64,000 nucleotides of DNA from Rotaria sp. Silwood1 (lineage: Eukaryota > Rotifera > Eurotatoria > Philodinida > Philodinidae). Each line of letters starts with the position of its first letter. Within the stretch, counting starts at the first letter, position 1. The stretch lies in NCBI GenBank assembly GCA_905250075.1, contig CAJNOP010000002.1, positions 129,867 through 193,866 of the forward strand, written 5' to 3'. Below the pieces are notes generated by a model. The model had not been told where the DNA came from. It made no database searches and was given only the letters and a program-made list of their open reading frames with translations. Shown here piece after piece: positions 45,426 through 55,554 of the stretch. A program made the position numbers and the translations under genes.

Positions 45426-46434
45426 ATGAAAAAAAAAACAAACGAACATTCATTTTTGTGGTTATGTTCTTGTTGATGTCTGATATTTACAGTCAAAGCT
45501 CATCGGTTTTTTTTGCCATTTATTACATATTTCAGTCTAGTTTTTTTTTGAATAAAAACAAGTATATGTACATTGTTAGACAAGTTTATTGTTTTAATAA
45601 AATATGAATGATATTTATTATTATTGCCTGTTTAAACAGCTGATTATCTATAAGCCTGTCCATCTGTATGCATTTGAATATCTTAAAATTGAAAGATGTT
45701 GTGGAGCTCATATATATTTTCCAAGAAAGCAGTGATTATAAGTTTTAAATCGAACCTATGCGACTTCTAAATGATGCAGTTTTTAATTATTGCATAGATA
45801 TAACTCAAGATTCAAGATGTCAAGAATGATGAGTAGTAATGCATTGCATTATCACAGTTATTAGATGATCAAGTTATGGCGTTGGAAAATAATCAATGTC
45901 AGTGTTCGTAACCTTCTCGACATAGATAATAGAGAGTCAAGATCCAATGTAGATATCATGGACATGTATAACAGGTGCATTTGTCACAGTCATACATAAA
46001 ATCCTTATTCGAATAATAGATTCATGTAGTACTAGTATTTTTTAGTGAATTACTTGGAGTTTATTTTAAAACTCGAGGATTTGCTCATCATAAATTTAAA
46101 GAGTTATTCGCTAATAAATTTTAATATTGTCTTTTCTCAAATACTTCAAATTTCATTTAAAGCACGAGAGCGCATCAGAATCAGACTCTATCTATTGGAC
46201 TGAATGTAACGTAGTGAACATTTCAATATTAAATCCAAGGTGTCTTAATAGCATTCCAAAGAGTGTGTGGGCATCCTGAACTTAAAAAACATGCGGCATA
46301 AATACGGTGAAACGCTTTAGTGGAAGAGATAGTTGGATATTGATCAATACATATGTATCAGGATATTTGTTATTTATTGAAAAAAAATACGCATAAAATA
46401 GCAAGAGTACTCATAGGTATTAGTTCTGGTATTT
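45426..46434. other. Intergenic region
   Basis: This is the 3' flank of the KCNQ gene, convergent with the minus-strand secreted-protein gene. I see no gene or recognisable repeat. Confidence 0.5.
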
Positions 46435-46896
46435 CTATTGATGTTGTGGTGGTGGTGGTAATCCCAAAGCTGCGAAATCAACATGAATACAGCAAACACC
46501 ACGTGCTGTTGGTGGTGGCGGTGGTGGTCGAGTAGCAGGGAGCGTACCAGTTGAAGGAGGTCGAGGTGGACGACCACGTGATACAACGCAATCATGACTC
46601 GAAGGACATTTGGGTCCGTTTTGTGTATGATCACATTCTACGTTGGGTAAGATTGCTGTTTCATTGATGCATGGTGATGAACGACATTGGCAGATTTCGC
46701 ATCTATCTTTGCTAAAACGAAAGAAATACGGGCATACTAAATTACAGTTGCTTAGAGGAGAGCAGTGACTCGGTGGTGGACCAAAACCTGGTGGCGGCTG
46801 TGGTGATGTTGATTGAGAAAATGTAAGGCAGACAACTGCACTGAAAATGATCAGTATCATTATTGTTATCGATTTGTTTTTAGCTGTATTAAACAT
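46435..46896 (-). CDS. Small secreted cysteine-rich, proline-rich protein (antistasin-like)
   Basis: The predicted product has 153 residues. A signal peptide begins MFNTAKNKSITIMILIIFSA with a likely cleavage near TFSQS. A Pro-rich linker (QPPPGFGPPP) precedes the cysteine pattern CNLVCPYFFRFSKDRCEICQ-C, which matches the antistasin-like fold of protease inhibitors. A second cluster, KCPSSHDCVVSRGRPPRPPS, continues after a polyproline stretch to GVCC, reminiscent of WAP/lustrin-type cysteine modules. An in-frame ATG further upstream (46944) would bury the signal peptide, so I chose the inner Met. Function is inferred only from fold resemblance: extracellular protease inhibition or structural secretion. 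Confidence 0.7.
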   Translation of the reverse strand: MFNTAKNKSITIMILIIFSAVVCLTFSQSTSPQPPPGFGPPPSHCSPLSNCNLVCPYFFRFSKDRCEICQCRSSPCINETAILPNVECDHTQNGPKCPSSHDCVVSRGRPPRPPSTGTLPATRPPPPPPTARGVCCIHVDFAALGLPPPPQHQ

Positions 46897-47014
46897 CTTC
46901 TTATATACCGTTTCTTCTTCTAACGACAACAAGAATATCATCAAATGTCATGTTTAACAAAAGATTGATATGTATTAACTTAGGGAGTACCGTTTCTGTT
47001 TTTTTCTTTAATAG

Positions 47015-50000
47015 TTAGTTAGTTAGTTAGACCCGCTACCGTTCCCGGTGTAGGGTGAGAAGAAAAAAATACACAAAATACACAAAAAAATAGCTATTAG
47101 CAAAGTTAGAGTTTTTGTCTTCTTTGACGGCCATATTGTTAGAACTCGACTGACAATGAGAACGTGGAGATCAGGAGACCACCCTCCGGTAAACCAGCTT
47201 TAAATGGACTCCGTCATGGACCATACTCACAAAGTTCAAAAGGTGTCTTACAATCATTCGAAGATCATTTCCAATTCCTTGCAATCCATTCCATTTAGAA
47301 TTTCTTTATTTAATTTTATTGTTCTTGCACCAAACTTGAGCATTAACACACGCCTTTACATGATTCGTAATTCCTTGAGGTTTAAATTGAATTCCGCAAC
47401 CAGGACAGGCATAATGATTATTTGTATTTTGAACAAGAATTTCCGTTGCTTTTCTTTTGACCACTCCGTGTGATGCAGCCAAGTCATCATTTCTTCGATT
47501 TACAGCTCTTTGTTTATATTCGTAAATGATTTCTTTAATATTTTGATGTACAGGTCTGCTGTGTACATTTTTGTTAATTAATTCTCTCCAGTGATCTCTG
47601 TTTAAAGAATCTTTTCTCCAATTTTTAATCTGACAGTATTCAATATCCTCTTTCACTTTATCCTCCCACCTTTTCCTAATGCCGATGTTACCAGGACGTT
47701 TCTCTTCTGGAAAATAAGAGAACGTGATCTTTTTCACTACAGATGGTTCATTATCATTGTTCATCATTCTGTTCGCATGACCAAACCACCTTAATCTGTT
47801 TCGACGTAGAATTCTTTCAATTGATGGCTGTCCAGTGATTTCTAAAATTTTATCATTTGAAATACGATCACCTATATTGACACCAATGATTATTCTAAGG
47901 CACTTCATATAAAATGTGTTAATTCTTTGTTCATGTGTTTTAGTGATTGACCAAGTTTCACTTCCATACAGCAGCACTGGTAGTACACATGCTCTATATA
48001 TTTTCAATCTAGATTTAATTGAAATCGTCTTTCTGTACCAGATAACACTGCGTAGCATATTGAAAGCAGTGGATGCTTTCACTAATCTTGTGTTGATTTC
48101 CTCATCAGGTTTTTGATCTCTTGATACACCACAACCTAAATAAGTGAAGAATTCTACAGTTTCTACCTTCTGATTTCTAATATTAATATCAAAATCAGGT
48201 TGATCAACTTCATGATTGTGTATAATTTTATTATTTTGATCAATTTCCAGTTGTTTCAATGTCATAATACACGTTTTCTTCACATTCATTGATAACCCGT
48301 ATTCTTGAGTAATTTTTTCAAAAGTTTCAATGAATGTCTTTAAATCATCAGATGTCTCACACATGACGACTAAATCGTCTGCGTACATTAAAGCCAAAAT
48401 GTCGAAGTTCAAATACTTTTCTTTTGTGCCGTGAAAAAAATCATTTCTTCCATAAGAAAATTGTACACCTGTCACATCTGCTTCTTCGATAACCTTCCTG
48501 ATGATAAAATCAAATAGAATATTGAATAAAATTGGAGAGGGAATGCCTCCTTGCATTACACCATTATAAATTTCGAAGCTATCCGAGAATTCACCATTCA
48601 TTTTCACCTTTGCTTTTGAATTTGTATAAAGCATTTTTAGAAGATTGACTAGCTTTTCTGATATTCCATACTTCCTGCATACTTTCCATAATAGTTCACG
48701 ACTAACAGAATCGTACGCTTTTGATATATCAATAAAACACATGAATAAGGGCTTGTTAAATTCTCTACGTTTTTCCATACATAATTTTAATATAGAGATT
48801 TGATCAATTGTAGATCTATTAGTTCTGAATCCAGACTGTGCTTCCAATAGTTGACGATCGACCAGGATTTGAATACGATTCAGAATAATACGAGAGAAGA
48901 GTTTACTAGTCACACTGAGAAGTGAAATACCTCTGTAATTGTCACAGAGTTGTTTGTCACCTTTTTTAAATAATTTAATCAAAACTGCTAAATTCCATTC
49001 CTCTACCATTTTCTCTTGTTTCCATACATCACTGAACATTTCATGTAGCCACTTGATAACTGGTTCACCGCCAGCTTTAAGAAGGTCAGCAGTAATTCCA
49101 TCGTAACCCGGAGCTTTTCTTGACTTCATTTGATTCAAAGCTTTTCTTACCTCAGGTATTGTAGGTTGAGCATTTTGACGTTCTTCTTCTTTCTTTTCTA
49201 TGCTTTGTATTTTAATTTGATCAATTAATTGAAGATCTACTGATGATGAAACATTAAGTAATTCATCAAAAAATTCTCTCCATCGTTCCAATTGATCAGT
49301 TGAGTTTAAAATCAGTTTTCCATGTTTATCTTTAATCGCCATATTCTCCACTCTCTTCATTTTACCACTAAGGCGTCTAATAATATTAAATGCATTTGCT
49401 GGATCATTTAATTTAATAGAAGACTCAATCTCTTCACATATTTCATCCCAATACTCTGTCTGACGTTTATCAATTTTGGTCTTTGCTAATTTTCTTAAAC
49501 GTTTATATTTATTAGCATATTCAATTTCTAATTTTGTTCCTCGGTGATTTTGCCAATTAACAAAAGCTGTTGCTTTCTTTTCTACAATTTCTAGTATTTC
49601 ATCAGTAAGCCATTCTTTACGCTTGCGAATTTTGTTTTTATCTATTTTAAAAGTTTTCTCTGCATTTGTTTTCATATGTTCAACAAATCGATCATATTTT
49701 TCATCAATACTAATTGTTTCATCTGTTGCATCGGAAAGTGTTGGAATGAGGTCTTTTTGAAATTGTTTTAATGCATTATCATTTTTCATTTTTATTGGAT
49801 CATAAACTACTTTCTTCTGAACTAATTTCCTTCTACTTTTGAAGTGTAGTTTAATTTTTATTCGCATTAAATGATGATCTGTACCAATTGCACCAGCAGC
49901 TTTTCTATACATACGACAGTCTTCGACGCTCGATCTAAATTTCTTATTTACTAATGTGTAGTCAATCATATGCCATTGTTTATTTCCTGGATGCATCCAT

Positions 50001-50791
50001 GACGTTTGATGTGCTAATTTGTGTTTAAAGAATGTGTTCGTAACTATAATACTATTAATTGTACATAGATCAATCAGCTTTTCTCCATTTTCATTTGTAA
50101 TGTCAACTGTGTAAGGACCAATACTATTACATAAATTTTGCTGTTGTTGTTTTTTCCCTTCCACTCTTGCATTAAAATCACCCATGATAATATACATATC
50201 TCCAGTTGGAATTCGACTAATAACATCTTGTAAATCGTTATAAAATTGTTGACTAGCATCATTCATTTGGTTGTTAGTTGGATTCACAGGAGAGTATATA
50301 GAAATAATAGTCAAATTTACAAATAAACATTTCAGCCTAATTTTTACGATCCTCTCGCTCACTGCTTCCCACTCCGAACCAGAATCTTTCCATACCTTAG
50401 CAGCTGCTTTATCCAAACAGATAGCTACACCATGAGCATTTCGAGTTTTATTTACTGATGGTAATCCAGAGAAAATCCATGTAAAGTCATTTATTAATTT
50501 TACTCCACAATCATACATACACGTTTCACTTAATGCAGCAATTTGAATACGATATTTTTGTAATTGTTTCATAATAAGTTCCTTCTTTGATTGTTTGACA
50601 CAAGTTCTAACATTCCAGCCTCCGAAGAAGACACTGTGATGTGCGTTCGCGCACTTGTTTTTCTTCTTTTCTGTAGCAAGTTGGGTTTAAAGTCTGACTG
50701 ACGAGTTGCTAGCACGACCGTCCGACAATTTGGCTACCGGCAGCCCAGGGTCGCCAACCCTGTGTGAGTTAAAAATTCACCCGGCAGGCTA
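47015..50791 (-). mobile_element. Full-length RTE-like non-LTR retrotransposon (LINE)
   Basis: This is a 3.8-kb element on the minus strand. It is bounded by a target-site duplication CTTTAATAG (47006-47014 and 50792-50800; the next base, T, also matches). The 3' end carries a short tetranucleotide tail, (CTAA)n on the sense strand at 47015-47030. The 5' end begins with about 100 bp rich in hairpins, for example CAGGGT-TGGCG-ACCCTG. A single large ORF covers most of the length. Size, single ORF, apurinic-type endonuclease and tandem-repeat tail fit the RTE clade best, though a related clade is possible. Confidence 0.88.
47306..50572 (-). CDS. LINE ORF: endonuclease-reverse transcriptase with C-terminal zinc finger
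   Basis: This is 1088 codons without interruption. Residues 1-230 form the apurinic-type endonuclease (IQIAALSET, YIIMGDFNARVEG, the IGTDHHLMRIKI end). A linker of about 240 residues follows. Reverse transcriptase begins near residue 480 with RKAPGYDGITADLLKAGGEP and includes NYRGISLLSVTSKLFSRIIL, GFRTNRSTIDQI, CFIDISKAYDSVSR, GVMQGGIPSP and the catalytic LALMYADDLVVM. A thumb region with VLLYGSETW and RRNRLRWFGHANRM follows, and the C-terminus has a CPGC-x11-H-x4-C zinc knuckle. The frame is open for 38 more codons 5' of the first ATG and there encodes WNVRT, the catalytic-Asn strand of the endonuclease, so translation probably starts upstream at a non-AUG codon. Confidence 0.93.
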   Translation of the reverse strand: MKQLQKYRIQIAALSETCMYDCGVKLINDFTWIFSGLPSVNKTRNAHGVAICLDKAAAKVWKDSGSEWEAVSERIVKIRLKCLFVNLTIISIYSPVNPTNNQMNDASQQFYNDLQDVISRIPTGDMYIIMGDFNARVEGKKQQQQNLCNSIGPYTVDITNENGEKLIDLCTINSIIVTNTFFKHKLAHQTSWMHPGNKQWHMIDYTLVNKKFRSSVEDCRMYRKAAGAIGTDHHLMRIKIKLHFKSRRKLVQKKVVYDPIKMKNDNALKQFQKDLIPTLSDATDETISIDEKYDRFVEHMKTNAEKTFKIDKNKIRKRKEWLTDEILEIVEKKATAFVNWQNHRGTKLEIEYANKYKRLRKLAKTKIDKRQTEYWDEICEEIESSIKLNDPANAFNIIRRLSGKMKRVENMAIKDKHGKLILNSTDQLERWREFFDELLNVSSSVDLQLIDQIKIQSIEKKEEERQNAQPTIPEVRKALNQMKSRKAPGYDGITADLLKAGGEPVIKWLHEMFSDVWKQEKMVEEWNLAVLIKLFKKGDKQLCDNYRGISLLSVTSKLFSRIILNRIQILVDRQLLEAQSGFRTNRSTIDQISILKLCMEKRREFNKPLFMCFIDISKAYDSVSRELLWKVCRKYGISEKLVNLLKMLYTNSKAKVKMNGEFSDSFEIYNGVMQGGIPSPILFNILFDFIIRKVIEEADVTGVQFSYGRNDFFHGTKEKYLNFDILALMYADDLVVMCETSDDLKTFIETFEKITQEYGLSMNVKKTCIMTLKQLEIDQNNKIIHNHEVDQPDFDINIRNQKVETVEFFTYLGCGVSRDQKPDEEINTRLVKASTAFNMLRSVIWYRKTISIKSRLKIYRACVLPVLLYGSETWSITKTHEQRINTFYMKCLRIIIGVNIGDRISNDKILEITGQPSIERILRRNRLRWFGHANRMMNNDNEPSVVKKITFSYFPEEKRPGNIGIRKRWEDKVKEDIEYCQIKNWRKDSLNRDHWRELINKNVHSRPVHQNIKEIIYEYKQRAVNRRNDDLAASHGVVKRKATEILVQNTNNHYACPGCGIQFKPQGITNHVKACVNAQVWCKNNKIK

Positions 50792-50801
50792 CTTTAATAG
50801 T

Positions 50802-52874
50802 ACATTGATGATGGATGTACTTTTATAAAGTCGATGAAGTATCTCTGAAGAAAGGGTGAAAAAGTACAAAAGCGAGTAAAAAGAGACGGAACACTTTTTA
50901 TTTCATTATATACACATAAACATTTCGACAGAAGTGTTATATCTCGACTCTTTTTGTTTATTACCTTGTTGTTTTGCATTCTGCCTAGAAAAATAACTTA
51001 CGGTCAATAATTTCTACTAATCAAAAATAAAAGAAAATGCAACTAAAACTTGTTATTTCAATAAGCTAGTGAATTTTCAATACATTCATTTTTTTTCGTC
51101 ATCATCAACTCAACTTGTATATTTTGATGTGTTATGAGAATGGATGATGCATTGTGATCGAAATATAAGTGATGCTTGGGACAAACTGGAGAGAAGCTAT
51201 GTAATTTGAGATGAATCTGTGCATGAATAGTCTTAGCATTTTGTTGAATCATCCATGTTCGACTGACAATTTATGTTAATAGAAAGGAAGATATTGTTCT
51301 GCAGCTATGTTTCTTCTTCAACGTTATGCGATAGAAGAATATTTTTTTGTTATATTAAAAGAAAGTTCTTCAATGTCATCCTGTTTTAAGGAGTGATTTC
51401 TTTGTTCGTGATTGCGTCTTTAGTCCTTTGTTAACGGTAGATAGTGGTTCTGATGGGTTATTATGTTTTCTGATGCTAGACATTTGAGGTATCGTTTTCT
51501 GTAAGAACCGTTTTACATTTGTCAAAAGTTCTTGTATTCTTTTGTTTAGGTACCGATACGTCTTTCTGATATAGCTATGAGTGCAGTTAGACCACGGTGC
51601 TTCATAAACGACATCTGCTTGAAGATTTTCTGGAATTCAACCTTTTGTGCTAATTTTTTTATTCACGGGTACTGCTTAGTTCATGCTGATGCAACATGTT
51701 TACCGTTCGCCTCACTGGACAAACCAAAGTATGGAATCATGGTGCTAATTGTCTCGATATCCACTGTTGGCGATGTTAGTGGACGAGGAGTGTATTCAAG
51801 ATGCATTTCTTGACCGATGATTGAATCAATAAAAGTAAATGGATGTCCTTCATCGATTGTCAATTCTAGAATAACTTCGAATACTTCATGGAAAGCTTTG
51901 TGTGTAGAACAGATTCAGATGACATTGTATTAGTATCTTTTTAGTACAAAACTGCTTTATTGGGCGATCTATTGAGAAAATGGTGATTTTTGTAGTGGTG
52001 GATCTAAGAATTGTGTAAATGAGGGCAGTGTTTTTTGAGTGCCTTCTAGATAATATGAGTTTTAATTCTTCTAGTACATTAAGATAAAGTGAGCTCAATC
52101 GTATACACCAGTGAGATACTTTATTATTATTTTCAAATACAAAGAAAGTTATAAAATTTATTACGCATTGCGTCAATATTTATCAACATGTTCCTTTATA
52201 TGTACAATATTACAAAACCATTAAGTTGTATTTCGCTCATGGTAGAGCGCAAGTACGTTTTTATAAGCTTTAGTATCAAAAATATCCATCCGGTAGACAT
52301 TGTTTTCACTGTTAATATTGAATATATCTTTGATAATGTTTGAACATAATGGGTTTGATTTTCGCTTTGTTGTTGGTGTTTTGTTGTTTAATGATGTTGT
52401 TATGGTTTTATTTTCATTGAATGAATGCAGATTTCACGCCAGTTAATGAATCTGGTAATAAACACTCATATAATTGAACACCTAAAGCTAAATTATAGAA
52501 TGTTTTCTCATGAACATATTTTGGAATAGTACATGATATAGCAAATGCTTGCTTAGCATGATTTTGAAATCAATCTTGAATCGAGGTGAGAACATCATCC
52601 AATGAAGGAATAAAAATGTTTAATTAATGACCATCAGAACTACTAGCTGTTAGTACGCTGTTTAGATGTTGCGAAAAAATCGTCTTTTGTCAACACATTA
52701 GACAACATAGATATTTCAAGTCTTACCTGTCGTTTTGTTTGGAAATATCGGCTAGTAAAAAATCACAATAGTATAAGAAAATATGACTGTTAAGTTAATG
52801 TTGAAAAATCTGTTTCATCCCAAAAAATTATGAAAAATCTTGCTTATTTTACTTCTACAACAACTTGTTGAATC
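50802..52874. other. Non-coding region with transposon relics
   Basis: No intact gene is seen. Fragmentary minus-strand frames at 51681-51863 and 51886-52176 do not match a family I recognise. A hAT/ZMYM-like transposase relic lies at 52425-52627 and is listed separately. Confidence 0.5.
52425..52627 (-). pseudogene. Relic of a hAT/ZMYM-type transposase
   Basis: The minus-strand translation reads FIPSLDDVLTSIQD-stop-FQNHAKQAFAI followed by IPKYVHEKTFYNLALGVQLY and LLPDSLTGVKSAF. The pattern recalls the FxPxLDxxIxxLxxRF block of hAT-like transposases and their domesticated ZMYM relatives. Two in-frame stops in about 70 codons show it is dead. Family assignment is from pattern memory only. Confidence 0.4.
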
Positions 52875-52879
52875 ATCCT

Positions 52880-53285
52880 TGTTAGCGTCAACAGATGACA
52901 CTATGTCGACGCTAACTTAATTGAACGAAGTTCAATTGGTACCTTCTTCATATTTTCTCATTTGTCAGTCTCCCTTTTCGTTCTGTAGTTAATTGGATTT
53001 TTCTCTTTCGTTCATTCAATAGTAAGATTTTTCTTTTTCGTTCTGTCTATCTCTCTCTGCAGAATTTTTTCCGATTTCGATACAGTTCAGTTGCTATTTT
53101 GTTTTGGTGAAGAGCAGTAGCATTCACTACCACTTCACTTGTGTGTGTTTCTCGTCTTCATGAAATAAATCGTCCATTTGAACTGATCTCACATCCCCTC
53201 CTGAATTGATCACGTTTGTTCCTGAGCGTAAGGTAAGACCCCCTATATCCTATTATTACATCACCCATGAACTGTTGACCTAACA
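52880..53285. mobile_element. Solo LTR with 5-bp target-site duplication
   Basis: The 406-bp unit begins TGTTAGCGTCAACAG and ends CTGTTGACCTAACA, giving the TG...CA termini and imperfect terminal inverted repeat of LTRs. It is flanked by identical ATCCT pentamers at 52875-52879 and 53286-53290. An AATAAA at about 53164 may be its polyadenylation signal. No internal retrotransposon sequence or second LTR is present, so it is a recombined solo LTR. Clade (Ty3-like or other) cannot be told from the LTR alone. Confidence 0.85.
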
Positions 53286-53290
53286 ATCCT

Positions 53291-55336
53291 ATCGTCAATT
53301 AATTGAATAAATTGTTTCTGAATAGTTTTAGATATATAGCAAGTGTGAGGGGTAAATGTAAGTGTGGTTGAAAAGAGCATGAAAACTCACACCACACCTT
53401 CTACCATCTATCGTCAGACAAAATATGCAAAGAAATACTTTTTTCATAGACATCTCAACCTTCAGTTTCTAATACTAAGCTATAAAGCAGCGAAGTAATT
53501 CGTATATTGACTTCAAACAGTCGTTTGGCATTTCTTTTTGTTTCTTCATCATATATTCACAAATCGATCAATACTGTGCTCTATGCAATAAAGTATATAA
53601 CAATAAGAGAAATAGAAAACACGTATGCTAATTTCTCAAAACATAAAACATTGGTAGTGTGAGGATATTTTTCCAACACAAGCGGCTAATAGAGCCAGAT
53701 TATGTAATGCAATACATAAGATAAGATAAAATTATTTCTTGATCCTCTCATTTTGTGAAAAATAATAACTCCATAAGGACACCTGTATATTTAGTCTTCT
53801 TCTTCGTACAGTCCATTTTAGCTTTTGAAACTTACGATTGAAGTGTCTATAAAAAAGTATTCCTATAGATAATTTGTCTAGTGATACATAGTAGAGTGAT
53901 TAAAGGACTTAATTTGATGAGAAACATCCTTATCGTAAAAAGGTTCAGAGTAATGACATGGGATCTAGAAAGGCCTTAGAGCTACTAAGAACCTGATATT
54001 CGGAATCAGCGCAGCGAACTGCATACAGTCATGTATATTTCGACAAAAAAGCGATTGAACACTTGAGGTACTTTTCGCATTAGATACAAGATCAATTAGA
54101 TGAACAAATCAATTTAGTCCAACAACTGCTAGAAGAAGAACGACACCAAAAAACATCATCCAACTGGTAAAACAAGAGCTCTGGGAGCAGCTCAAATTAT
54201 GCATTCAACGACAAAATGAACCATAAAATTGAACTGATAAGAGCTTTTTTTCTAGCTAAAATATTGTTATGAATAAAAAGAATCATTTTCCATAATGAAA
54301 ATTCAAGATTTCGTTTTTAACCAAGGTTCAATCATATTTTCACTTTTTCAATTTCAGCTTATGTTCGAATGTCTCCAACTACCTCTGAACCAAGTGAATC
54401 TCTTCAACATATCAAACGAAACATGCAAAAAAACACTAAGTGATTCCTCAAAATCATTAGCAATTGATAACTTTAGATAAGCGTAATCGAAAGGCGTCTT
54501 CCTAACTTTTGATTGGTTTGATCCCATTGGTACATAAGTTCTGCACGTTTTTTTTTGTTTTTTAGACAAATTTCAGCCTTTATATCTCGATCTCTTTCCA
54601 TTCATGAGATAAAAACCTCAAATTTGCCTAAAAAACAAAAACAAAACGTGCAGAACTTATGCACCAATGAGATAATACTCATTCTACTGACACATTCACA
54701 CCCACACTCATCCTGAAAATAAGCACCACTATGATTGCAGATACGATCCTAGCGAAAACTTAATAAGACCCTTGACCACTAGAATCCTGGCAAATTCTTC
54801 CAAGGTTTCTCAATGAACGAACAGGATTGAGACTAGGAATGAATTTTTTGAGCGAAGTGAAACGGAAGAATCAATAGTTTATTTAGAAAAAGAATTTTAT
54901 ACTGAAAAGAGAGAAAGGAAAAAAGTCATATTTCTGTTCTTTCTAAGAAGGCAAATATCAAAAAATACCCTCAAGTTAACAGAAAAAGAGAAAACGAACA
55001 TGATATATGTCCTCAAGTTAAAAGAATAGAAAATGAGTCAATCTATTGACAAAAGACGCATTTGAAGAAGAACACACAGGCAACAAAAGAAGCAAAGAAG
55101 AAGAAAAGACGACCTCAAATAGATGTGTATATACAATTGAGGGATAATCTTCATTCGTTAATTATGTAATAGGTGAAGTTTGTAAAAATATTTAGTGTTC
55201 CATAACTCCATCTGTTGTTCTCAGCTCTGAGGAAGAATAATTGTTTATATTTAAATCAAAAGGAAGATTGACCTATTAGCCTTTGGTGAACATGGTGAGA
55301 TACTATATGTTCCACCGTCGTCAAAGGGTTAAATAA
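53291..55336. other. Non-coding region with a small palindromic element
   Basis: I see no gene. The plus-strand frame at 54295-54480 and its minus-strand counterpart are unsupported. A 153-bp inverted repeat at 54521-54673 is listed separately. Confidence 0.5.
54521..54673. repeat. Short palindromic MITE-like element
   Basis: The arms start ATCCCATTGGTACATAAGTT and, reverse-complemented from the right end, ATCTCATTGGTGCATAAGTT. Both continue through CTGCACGTTTT and a T/A-rich GTTTTTTAG block. A spacer of about 40 bp separates them. Confidence 0.8.
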
Positions 55337-55554
55337 GGGTGGTGTGGGTGCGGATGGGGTGTGTGGTTGTGGGTGTGGGTGTGGGTGTGGGTGTGTGGAT
55401 GGGTATGGGTGTGTGGATGGGTGTGGGTGTGACGGTTAGTAGAGGAGAAACACCCACACCCACACCCACATCCACACCCACACCCACACCCACATCCACA
55501 TCCACACCCCAAACTCACACCCACACCCCTACCCCACACCCCAAACCCACACCC
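55337..55554. repeat. Head-to-head telomere-like array (TGTGGG)n-(CCCACA)n, first
   Basis: The G-rich arm (55337-55430) is built from GGGTGT units with variants such as GGATGG. A unique 20-bp spacer (55431-55450) follows. The C-rich arm (55451-55554) is built from CACCCA/CATCCA units. TGTGGG is the telomere hexamer described for bdelloid rotifers. G-rich followed by C-rich on the same strand is the orientation produced when two chromosome ends are joined. Confidence 0.85.

Noticed and set aside
51681..51863. Minus-strand frame with plausible protein composition
   Set aside because: Stops on both sides, no family recognised and no splice sites that extend it.
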